DNA of 64,000 bases from Echinarachnius parma (lineage: Eukaryota > Echinodermata > Echinoidea > Clypeasteroida > Echinarachniidae), in contig JBAMJV010002063.1 of NCBI GenBank assembly GCA_037951105.1, positions 62,001 through 126,000 of the forward strand, given 5' to 3'. The notes under the pieces are model-generated. The model ran no database searches. It was not told the DNA's origin and saw nothing but the letters and a program-made list of their open reading frames with translations. The translations under genes were made by a program, and so were the position numbers. Of the stretch, positions 41,863 to 50,721 are shown one piece after another (position 1 is the stretch's first letter; each line of letters begins with the position of its first letter).

Positions 41863-43444
41863 GCCTCGCCATCCGCAGAGGAGCCAGAAGTCGCAAGATG
41901 TCGAACCTCAGAAATCACGATTGATTTGAAATTGCATGAAAAAGTGAAAAAAAATATTATTGCCTCATACATTTCCCTCATATCTGTTCTACCGGTACGC
42001 AAAATATCCAGTAAAAATATCCAGTGGAAAGGTAAAAATTAAGCAGAGTTTTGAAGCATGTTTTTTCAGGTTTGAAAAGTTTGCGTTCCAAAATTATTTG
42101 CCACTAAAAGCGATCGATATTAAGCTCCGCCTCTTAACAACCCCTTTGTGCTAAGTTGGAATCTCTGTAGCTGTCAAGAGCGGCCAGCGCACATCGAGAT
42201 TTTTTAATCCCTATTGACTGTGCACGGAGATTAGTAATCCAAATGGCCTCCATTGTATAGTGGCCCTATTGAGTTTGACAAAGTATGTTTATGACAATAC
42301 GACCCAAGTCCTATCCAATTAACTGCACACCCACCCCCCCCCCCCCCCTCCAACCTCATACACTATGTACACCACTGGTTGAGTGTGAGTATTATATAGA
42401 TTAAAGAATTGGGCCCTGTAACATAACATTCATTAATCGTATGTAGAATTAATTTGTCGTACTAAATATTTAAGTAGTTCATAATAATTTTATAATAAGG
42501 CATACCCCCCCCCCCCCCACACCACCAAAAAAACAAACAAACGCTATTTAGAGCTTGTTTTAAGTTGGCTAAAGCACAATCCCACTCTTTTATATACCCT
42601 CATTTTGAAGTTGACCGAGGCTCGCCTCCGTTACTTAGACACCTGTTTTAAAATTTGCTAAGGGACATCCCCAGGCGGGCATCCCCGCCAAAAGAACGAA
42701 AACAAACCCTGTACCAACGGATCCCCCCCCCCCTTTGGTACCTGGGGCCTCCCCCTTTGGTACCTGGGGCCTCCCCCTTTGGTACCTGGGGCCTCCCCCT
42801 CCAAAATGTCTAGCTTCGATACCCCGTTTTACTTTTCACGTATCAACATACTGTTCTTTGTAATAGTTTTTACATTACGCACCAGACGCAAGTTTGCATT
42901 CCTAAAATCAAACTGCCAGTCAATACCGATTAATCGAACAATAAACAGATCCAGAGCGGAGCCCCTTTTGTTACCTGAAAGTGCTCGCTATTGTATCATG
43001 TGCTCGATGTGTACAGTTTATCGTTCCAAACCCACTTAAATTGTAATTAAATCTGTTCATATCTCTACAATGCATGGATAATATTCAACAGTTTCTGGAG
43101 GGAAGGTGTATATCATACATATTTACTGATATGCAAGTTTTCAAGAAAATTGAATAAAGGTTGCTACGACATTCTATTCATGCAATCGGTTCATTTATGG
43201 CCTGCTTAAAACGCTAATTTCACTTTCGAAATGGATGTAAAGTTTCTTGAGCTATTTTCTCGGCATCTTATTTCCAGACCGTTCAATATTTGCCTTAGAA
43301 AAGCGTCAATAACTCCGCGTTGCAGAATCATTATGAGACAAACTTTATATCATATTAAAGCTTAGATATTGCTGAATCGAACTAAATACAAATCCAGAAA
43401 ATCAACTTTGTCGACTTTCGGTTCTTCTACGTAGGACGGGTCAC
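41863..43444. mobile_element. 1.58-kb non-coding element, copy 1, inserted in an H2 hairpin
   Basis: This stretch is nearly identical to 54309-55880. It starts GCCTCGCCATCC and ends GACGGGTCAC, and the ends are not inverted repeats. ATTTGT flanks both sides (41857-41862 and 43445-43450), and excision would restore the hairpin GTGCACCCCCGCGCAC. Inside are C runs and a CTTTGGTACCTGGGGCCTCC unit present about three times here but once in copy 2. No conserved protein is seen; an 86-codon frame is shared only because the copies are recent. Confidence 0.75.
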
Positions 43445-44265
43445 ATTTGTGCACCCCCGCGCACTAAAATATATATTTATAACTTAACTATACACTAACC
43501 AACAAAGTGTATACCTTCTAGGACATTATTAGTACGGACGCACCCGCGCTCGGCCTAATGTCATCCTATTTTATTCACAATTATTATATTATATATATAT
43601 ATATATCTTTCTTTTTTTCCCCTATAAGTCAGTTGTGCATCCCCGCACAATAACTAAAGTAGTATCATATTATGCATATAAAATATTCAATATAAAATGA
43701 ATATCTACAGGTACCTATGAACATACATTTTCAATCAAATTGTATGCCTTCTTATGGCATTATCATCAGTACGGACGCACCCGCGTTCGGCCTGATAAGA
43801 GTTCATTTGTGTACAACTATTATACTTTTATATATGGCTATAGTATTTGTATATAACAATATATTTATATCTATATTACACATGTAAATAGCTCGTGAGC
43901 CTTCTAGAGTAGTATCATCACACCGGACGCACCCGCGCTCGGTCTGACAAGAGGCTACTCTATCTACAACTATATGTATCTATGTATTTGTATCTATAAT
44001 ATACATTTACAAAAGTGTATGCCTTCTAAATCATTATTAGTACGGACGCACCCGCGTTCGGCCTAATACAAATCTGAGGACAGTATATATCAATATACAT
44101 ATATATATATATATATTTATTTTTGTATTAATTATAATATTGTACACGTACACTATATATATATAAAAAGAAACCACATGTGCTCTTTTTACAGTCATCA
44201 GACGAATCCTGTCTGTGGATAGTCAGAGCGTACTACAGCTTGTGTATACTACTATATAGTGAACA

Positions 44266-44313
44266 TATTATCATCAGATTAAACGCACCCGCGCTCGGTC
44301 TGATCTATAATAA
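44266..44313. repeat. H1 hairpin with strong stem
   Basis: ATCAGA (44273-44278) pairs with TCTGAT (44299-44304), and outside this ATTAT pairs with ATAAT. The core AACGCACCCGCGCTCGG lies between. Confidence 0.7.
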
Positions 44314-44404
44314 TATATTTCATTTATTACAATTTTTAACTAGTGTATGAACGCAATTGCGTTAAAAAAAATGTAAGTACCAATAATATTGTTATTACAC
44401 TTCT

Positions 44405-44446
44405 TGTCAGCAGATTGCACGCACCCGCGCCCAATCTGAGGACAAT
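44405..44446. repeat. H1 hairpin with strongest stem
   Basis: CAGATTG (44412-44418) pairs perfectly with CAATCTG (44433-44439), and TTGTC (44405-44409) with GACAA (44442-44446), around CACGCACCCGCGCC. Confidence 0.75.
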
Positions 44447-44536
44447 ATATATAAATATATATATATATTTGTATTAATTATAATATTGTACACCTGGACA
44501 TTCTATATATACAAAGAAACGCATGTGCTCTTTTAC

Positions 44537-44565
44537 AGTCACAGACGAATCTTGTCTGTGAATAT
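44537..44565. repeat. Third hairpin type beside the SGNH ORF
   Basis: CACAGAC-GAATCTT-GTCTGTG is a perfect 7-bp stem. A relative at about 44199 keeps the CAGAC/GTCTG inner stem around GAATCCT. Both follow a CTCTTTTTACAGTC-like phrase. Confidence 0.6.
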
Positions 44566-44572
44566 TCAGAGT

Positions 44573-45094
44573 TTACTTTAAAGATTTAAGGATCGCTCCT
44601 TTTACAGATTTATAGTACTTTTTTTGATTTTTGAAGTGCACCCCGTCCGGGCAGTGCTCCGCGAAGGGGTTGGCTAATCTGGAGTTTTTGTGGTTCCAAA
44701 ATATGGTCGATGGAGATAACAGTATTGGAACCACTCCATTGATTAGCCGCACCCTCCGGTTGTACTCCCGGACTGGGCAGTCGTGTCGTCTTGTTCTAAG
44801 GCGCTCGAGCAGGGACAGGACCACCACCGTGGTCGACGGCGAGGCGATGTTAATTTCCTCGACCAGGCCTTTTAATTCGGCCGCGACCACGGCTGGGTCG
44901 GCGGTCCTGTCCCCGATGTCGTTTCCGCCGATTTGGAGAATAATGGCCTTCGGGTTGTCCTCTCGTGCGGCACGTAGGAGGGGGGCCCGTATCCGGCTGA
45001 TGGTGGCGCCTGGGATGCCCATGTAGCGGACGGTGTCGGTGTGAAGTCTCATGTTAAGACCATACGTGGCCGCTATGATCACCGTCGATTGCAT
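44573..45094 (-). CDS. SGNH/GDSL-hydrolase-like protein, 173 aa, catalytic Ser block altered
   Basis: An intact frame, much richer in GC than its surroundings. It has SGNH block II (GIPGATI, about 26-32), block III GGND (56-59) and block V DGVHF (150-154), which would supply the oxyanion Asn and the Asp/His pair. Block I, normally GDS near the start, reads VIIAATYG at residues 5-12, so the nucleophilic Ser is not visible; the true N-terminus may be missing or the enzyme inactive. Such domains occur as esterases in ORF1 of some CR1-type retrotransposons and as multigene transposon-linked ORFs in invertebrates. It sits between the hairpin satellite and an I/Nimb derivative. Substrate unknown. 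Confidence 0.7.
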   Translation of the reverse strand: MQSTVIIAATYGLNMRLHTDTVRYMGIPGATISRIRAPLLRAAREDNPKAIILQIGGNDIGDRTADPAVVAAELKGLVEEINIASPSTTVVVLSLLERLRTRRHDCPVREYNRRVRLINGVVPILLSPSTIFWNHKNSRLANPFAEHCPDGVHFKNQKKYYKSVKGAILKSLK

Positions 45095-45251
45095 TGTAAT
45101 CTATTTATATATAAATAATAATATAATAAAAGAATAACTATTATATCAATTTATTTTCAAACGCCAACCTAAAAAGTATTTAATTATAATAACATAAGTA
45201 CATTATGTTATCTTCTAATCTATACATTAATTATAACCAATAGAACAAAGG

Positions 45252-45299
45252 CGTGTGAGACAGTGGGTACGCACCCGCGCGCCCATCTTGTCAATCACG
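45252..45299. repeat. Isolated H1 hairpin
   Basis: TGGG/CCCA, GACA/TGTC and GTGA/TCAC pair around TACGCACCCGCGCG. This is a further stem variant of H1, 830 bases away from the main array and beyond the SGNH ORF. Confidence 0.6.
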
Positions 45300-45319
45300 T
45301 CTTACTCTATTATAACAAA

Positions 45320-45905
45320 TTATAGTGTATCATACTTACCAGTATGTTTAATAAATTTAATCAGATAACTGAAATTATCTGGCTTAAATATATCTTTTAT
45401 AGTGAGATCCTTCACCTTCATATCTCTTTTAAGAGAGTATCTTTCCACATTATATTTAGTACAATATAATAAATAGTGAGATATATTATCCACAATATGA
45501 CATGTTTCACACAGATTGTGTGGTGCAAGTCCCATATTAAAACGATAATTGGGCAATAATGTCTGTCCCAATTGTAATCTGTAATATAATATTTCATTGC
45601 GTCGACATTTAAACTGCATGGAATGGGCATTTCCAACAGTGGGTTCTAAATAAAATAGAGATCTCCCGTGAGTATGGGTTGTCCATCTGCGTTGCCACAT
45701 TTCCATATATTGCGGCGGTTGCTCTTTTGTCAGTATAATTTTTAACGTCTACCATTAACATAGTTCGCTCTGCTTTTCGTTTAGCTTTATTACGCTCCTT
45801 TTTAGCATCATCACACTCTGGAGTCCACCATGGGACTGGTGCGATATCCTTACACTTCTTTTGTTTAGGTATAGCTTCTTTGGCTGCTACATTTATTTGG
45901 GCAAT
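45320..45905 (-). pseudogene. Internally deleted I/Nimb derivative (linker joined to zinc tail)
   Basis: In minus order, the endonuclease-RT linker (VPWWTPECDDAKKERNKAKR, homologous to WWNTECKRVIKERN at about 38000) is followed almost directly by the C-terminal tail (MEMWQRRWTTHTHGRSLFYL and CETC...HYLLYC, homologous to 31626-32050). RT and RNase H are gone. The tail frame is intact to its stop at 45320. This looks like a deletion derivative that keeps its ends, the usual form of a non-autonomous retroelement. Confidence 0.75.
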
Positions 45906-46010
45906 TATTTGGGCATACGAAACGTCGTGATCTTTTAGATTCCATGTTGACCATACATTGCGAGACGAACGAATATCACTAGCGATATTATTTTCGATAA
46001 TATCATGGTT
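45905..46010 (-). repeat. Segment S, copy 4
   Basis: The inverse of 16395-16540, joined at 45905 to the I/Nimb linker. The junction phrase is TTTGGG/CATACGAAACGTC. Confidence 0.7.
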
Positions 46011-46019
46011 GTTAACATA

Positions 46020-46275
46020 TTGGTTAATCATAAGAAAGGGAAGGGATCACTATTCATAAAACAATACCATCGTGGCTAGCTGCACTTTCTCTACATTTTG
46101 AATAGCGACACTGATTTCGTATTATGAATAGCGACCATTATTGTATTATTAATATAGACCCTGTAAATAGCGACCCTTCTGGGTATTGACCCTCAATGTA
46201 AAATATGAATAGTGACCCTAATGAAAACTGAACCCTTTTTCAAATTATGAATAGCGACACTTCTGCATATGAAGC
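46020..46275 (-). repeat. Minisatellite of GAATAGCGACCC motif
   Basis: About ten irregular copies of TATGAATAGCGACCCT. It is the inverse of 16225-16390 and sits in the same position relative to segment S. Confidence 0.75.
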
Positions 46276-46815
46276 GAGAGGAACCAAGTGCATTTAATAG
46301 TATTTTTTAGTACTTTTTAACTTCGCCGTAAACAGTATGTATCCATGTAAAATAGTAGGCATGTGCGATAACAAGATAATGATATTTTTTTTTAATTTAA
46401 ATGTGCTATTGTACGACAGACGATGACAATGCCATCATTGCAACGAATCGAATACGTACTCAGTTCGAAATTGATTGTTATCCGATGTTAGTATTGTATT
46501 GTTTGTAACGTTTAAATGATATTTGTTTCCAAAGTAATTAATACATTTATGTGGTAATTGAACTATTTTACCTACATCTTTTGTATATTTTCAAACAATT
46601 TAGCAATTATTGTCTTCAGTTTGCTATGCCCCACCTCTAAAAATAAGTCTCCAGAGTAAAATATCCCCTAGTGACATCATCTGTCAATCAATATTAATTT
46701 ACTGAAAAGATGAACAATACAGGGCTAAATTAAATTTCTTTGGTCATCATTGTTATGTGCATACATTTCAATTCGTCGAAATAATTGTTTACGTTAAATA
46801 ATTCAGACATTCAGC
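46276..46815. other. Nothing recognised
   Basis: AT-rich sequence with no ORF or repeat signature I can support. Confidence 0.4.
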
Positions 46816-47345
46816 CTACTTTATTTTCTGTAATTCCTCATCACGATACTCGTCCCGCCTCACCGTAGACATGGTAGATGGTGCCATTGACATGGTTGGT
46901 CGATATGAAGTGGAACCCCGCCACCTCCGTGCGTCATCGGCCATGTTGTCAGGGTTATTTGGCGGCTTATACGCTTGGATGTAGACCGTGCGGTCTTCAC
47001 CTCCGCTGCAAAACTGTCGAGATGAGTTCCCTTTCAGCCGCCACTTGTTTCTGTACACCGTATCACTTGCGCGTACATTTGTAAAGTGAACGCGGATCGG
47101 CCTCGGTTGTGCTCCCAGGTGATCCCTATTACTCCCAAGTCGACGAGTTTCAGAGATGTCGCTTGGATCAATGACAGGCGCCGCATGCTGGGCCACCTTC
47201 AGGGCGATGATTCCTACATCCTCCCCCTCTCTCTCGGAGATCCCCTTGAAAATCAGGTAAAGACGGCTGTCAACGCTTCCCTCCATATTTTGCATCTTAT
47301 CAGTCAGACCGCTAAGGATAAAATGAGGCAGAATTGTGAAATGAC
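46816..47345 (-). pseudogene. L1-ORF1p-like RNA-binding protein remnant
   Basis: The minus-strand frame includes LYLIFKGISEREGEDVGI, HAAPVIDPSDISETRRLGS, then RPIRVHFTNVRASDTVYRNK and WRLKG. This order matches the RRM-like and C-terminal parts of non-LTR ORF1 proteins (L1/Tx1 and some CR1 types). An N-terminal coiled coil is missing, and the upstream part of the open frame runs into the inverted-repeat arm starting near 47373. A 3' truncation or degenerate end follows WRGSTS. Confidence 0.55.
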
Positions 47346-47372
47346 TTGACCAACCTGTATGTTGCGGCCATA

Positions 47373-47800
47373 TTAAAGATGAAGGCCAGTTTTGGAAACG
47401 CCCCCCCCCCCCCCTATCAAAAAATGAAATGGAAGCTCTTATTATCAATCATGTGAAAGAATATGTTTTGACTAATACGGGATGATACAAATTTTGCCAT
47501 TAAACCGCCTACTAATTGATATATTTGCAAAATTATAACTTGATCGTCTGCAGATAGAGATCGCCAACTCGGAATCGCCCATACGCTACGTACAATGAAC
47601 ACGTGCGAGTATGAACACGAGGTGTTCGCTATACGGGCTTGTCCCCAGCTTGTCGATATCTCCCCCAGCGCTAGCGGCGCGAACAGGTCCGAACGGCTGG
47701 TGGATTTATACATTTCACAGGCGGATATTGGATTTCTTCCGATATTTCTGTATTTAACGATGCTTAGGTTCCGATTTTACCACACAAGCCCTATAAAAAG
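47373..47800 (-). repeat. Long inverted repeat, left arm
   Basis: About 430 bp that is the inverse of 49690-50100 at roughly 85-90% similarity by eye. Landmarks include GAGATATCGACAAGCTGGGGAC, GGATATTGGATTTCTTCCGA and GGCCAGTTTT-GAAACGCCCCCC. The long open frames on both arms follow from the low stop density of this sequence. Confidence 0.75.
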
Positions 47801-48231
47801 CGGTCAAATGGGGCTCCCTGCTTGGCACCTGCAACAACCCTATTAACCATCCCGTGTCTTCTTGAAGGTACACATGTCATTCATCCCTTTGAGATGTTCA
47901 GATAGTGCATGTATTATTTTGAAGATTTATTGATTTGTTTCACCGTACAAAACTTAGATATCAGTGATTTACGTATTTATGCATGATTTGTAATTCTTAT
48001 TCCAATGTACATTAAAGTGAATCATTAATGTTCTAGGTTTTATAATTGATGAAGGATTAACAATAACAAAATTTAAATCATGGATGGGTGGAAAAGGTGA
48101 TTTTTAAAATTTTAATCGCGATTTTTGGTTTGTTATTACTTAAATCGATTTTTCGAAATGTATCAGAACATTTATACATTTACAATTTGAACATGTGTTT
48201 TCCTGGAGACTGTACATTGCATCATAACTAC
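47801..48231. other. Unassigned spacer
   Basis: No feature supported. Confidence 0.4.
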
Positions 48232-48239
48232 ATATAGTA

Positions 48240-48643
48240 TAGGTTTTCCCGCTCAATTTTAAACTTTTTTCAATCGAATTCATTAAGGATCATTCAATTT
48301 CACGCATTACCGCGTAATCGTTGGTATCGGTCTTCTAAATTCCGAATAAGTGCAAGCGAATTCATGCATACGCATAAGCTTTCGTGAATAGACACAGAAG
48401 TTCATTTATGGGCATTCGAATTCGCGAATGTGCAGTCAACTGTCAACTGCCCTTTCGCGAATTCGAGTGACCATTAATGACAAGGTATGCTCTTTGTGCA
48501 AATTCACTTGCTCCTACGCGATTTTGAACAACTATTTACGAATTCGAATGCTGCTTTGACACGGCGATCGCAAATCGCGCGAATTCGTTTGCTCCTATTA
48601 TCAATTGGATTGACACAATCGCGAAATTGAGCGGGAAAACCTA
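48240..48643. mobile_element. MITE with clustered GAATTCG motifs
   Basis: The ends are ATAGGTTTTCCCGCTCAATTT and its inverse (TIR of about 23 bp). The interior has more than ten GCGAATTCG / CGAATTCGC-like motifs in both orientations. TA-rich bases flank both ends; the exact duplication is unclear. Confidence 0.7.
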
Positions 48644-48649
48644 TATTAT

Positions 48650-49481
48650 AAAGAAAGGACAAATTTGGAAACAAACTAAACAAAATCATGAATTTTAGGA
48701 TACTGTTGTTTTTTGTTAATCTTTGAATTTATTATTATTTGTTTAATATTTCGCACAGGGTTGACAGATTTTTATGATTTCTTTACAAAAATGATTGGGA
48801 AATTGAAATCATAGCAAGTTCCATTGAACTAGCTCTAACTTCTAGGCCAAGGCTTTGGGAAATCATGAGTTGAAACAAGTAAAATACTTGAAAATCTATT
48901 TATTTCTTATCTAAATTGTGATTTTATAAGCCTAAAAGCGATTCTTATAATTTTGTTTAACCTAACTTTGATTTTTGTTATCTTCATGATTTTATGATTT
49001 GTTCTGCCTCCACGCTAACTTTTCTCTCTACTTTCCTAATCAAGGAAAGTACATGTACATGTAGATTCGTACTTGCCCAAACAGAAAATATACTAACCCT
49101 AACCCTAGCCCTCTTACCTCTAAATGAGATAACCATTAGGAATTTGTCCTTGTATCAATTTAGCTGCCCAATCGGCAATCGGGCAGCCAAACTAGACCAT
49201 TTATGAAATTGTACTTCCCCAACATTAATTTTGACCTTATCAGATTGACAAAAATGCACATTTTATCTACCATTCAGCACTTATTGCACATGTCAACAAA
49301 GTTACTAAATCCCTGTGATCCATGTGATTTCTGCGTTGTCTAAAAGATCTGGTATTTTGAATAGATTGACTGCAATTAACGCCTCGTAATATTAAGTGGC
49401 AAAATAAGAAGGTGTTGGTTAAAATTCTTCTAGAGCACCACATTTGACCAATTTACTTCTGAAATCTATTTTTGTAATCAC
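48650..49481. other. No gene recognised
   Basis: AT-rich. One short run of CCCTAACCCTAGCCC (about 49095) resembles a telomere-type repeat but is only two to three units long. Confidence 0.4.
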
Positions 49482-49689
49482 GTTTTAGAATAAGGCTGAG
49501 TCGGTTCGGTCGATCACACCGGTTACCGACCGTTTCAATCGGGACCCGGTTTCGTTTTTACGGAAACGGTGCCCCGAATAAAAAAAAATAATATAAACAT
49601 GTTAAAAAAGAAATTAAAGATGAATTCCAGTTTTGGGAAAGAAGCCGAATACATCTATATTGATCATTATTGTTGAATAAGTATTGAAA

Positions 49690-50100
49690 TAGGGCTTGTG
49701 TGTTAAAATGGGAACCTAAGCATCGTTAAATACAGAAATATCGGAAGAAATCCAATATCCGCCTGTGAAATGTATAAATCCACCGCCAGTTCGGACCTGT
49801 CCACGCCGCTAGCGCTGGGGGAGATATCGACAAGCTGGGGACAATCCCGTAAAAACGAATACCTCGTGTACTCGCACGTGGTCATTGTACGTAGCGTATG
49901 GGCGATTCCGGAGTTGGTGATCTCTATCTGCAGCAGATCAAGTTATAATTTTGCAAATATATCAATTAGTAGGCGGTTTCTTGGCCAAATTTGGATAATC
50001 CTATATTAGTACAATTATATTCTTTCACATTATTGGTAATAAGAGCTTCCATTTCATTTGTTTGAGAGGGGGGCGTTTCAAAAACTGGCCTTTAGCTTTA
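49690..50100 (+). repeat. Long inverted repeat, right arm
   Basis: The inverse partner of 47373-47800, lying within the 2-kb TIR element. The two may be separate copies of one transposon that landed in opposite orientation. Confidence 0.7.
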
Positions 50101-50159
50101 AGATTATCACTTACTGTAATGTAGCGGAATTCAAATAAAAACGGGGCAATCGATATCAT

Positions 50160-50721
50160 TTACTTTAAAGGGATAGTTGAGTATTGGTCAAACTTAACTT
50201 TAGTAACCAAAACCTGCACCATTACGGTACAAAGTAATAGTTATAATTTCACCATGCTCGAAAAGTATACACTATTACAAACGACTAAGTAAAACCCCTG
50301 TTATCATTCAAAAAGAGCCGTTACAACTCAAGAGGGCGCTATTTAAAAAAAAATCACTGGTTTTAGCCATTTTCATACAAAATTGTGCATTTAATGTTTT
50401 GTTAAAATAATGATTCAATAGAGATATCATCAACGATTTTTTAAAAACCTATTCAGATTTTGTTCCAAGTAGTCTTTAAGCATTTTTTATTTTTTTATAA
50501 AATGTCTAAATATCCCCCGGTGATTGCCAGTGAAAAATCTTTTGAATATAAAAGATACTTATGGATATTTCAGCCGTTTCTGAACCGATTTTGATCAAAT
50601 AAAGTTTATTCTGTCATTAAAATTGTATGTTCTTTCAAATTTGACAGTCAGTTTTTCATTATCTCACACAAAAATATCGGGGGCACTTCGGGAAATACCA
50701 ATACTCAACGGTACCTTTAAA
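50160..50721 (+). mobile_element. MITE, AGGGCGCTCT family, copy 3
   Basis: Its ends are TTTAAAGGGATAGTTGAGTA and, inverted, TTTAAAGGTACCGTTGAGTA, giving TIRs of about 24 bp both reading on into TTGGT. It shares AAGAGGGCGCT and ATCAAATAAAGTTTATTCTG blocks with copies 1 and 2. This is the best preserved copy. Confidence 0.7.

Larger units (their letters stand above)
40140..44450. repeat. Two-hairpin satellite (H1/H2), about 184-bp period
   Basis: AT-rich DNA in which two GC-rich hairpins alternate about 85-95 bases apart. H1 has the loop core CGCACCCGCGC; cores lie near 40165, 40306, 40533, 41526, 43540, 43777, 43926, 44047, 44285 and 44422, with one more at 45271. H2 is GTGCAC-CCCC-GCGCAC-like; copies are at 40376, 40443, 41427, 41611, 43449 and 43633. 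Flanking phrases such as CTACTCTATTAACAACTATTAT and CTTCTGGAGTAGCATCATCA recur too. Stems differ between copies yet remain complementary. Three insertions (40586-41387, 41729-41833, 41863-43444) interrupt it. Confidence 0.75.

Noticed and set aside
42779..43039. 86-codon frame conserved in both 1.58-kb copies (also 55215-55475)
   Set aside because: The two copies are nearly identical throughout, so preservation of the frame carries no information; no domain is recognised.
40140..44450. CRISPR-like array of regularly spaced conserved repeats
   Set aside because: Only the 11-base core is constant, spacers are AT-rich and related to each other, the setting is a eukaryotic repeat locus and no cas genes are present. 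It is a satellite.
49095..49110. Telomere-like CCCTAA repeat
   Set aside because: Only about two units; too short to be an interstitial telomere.
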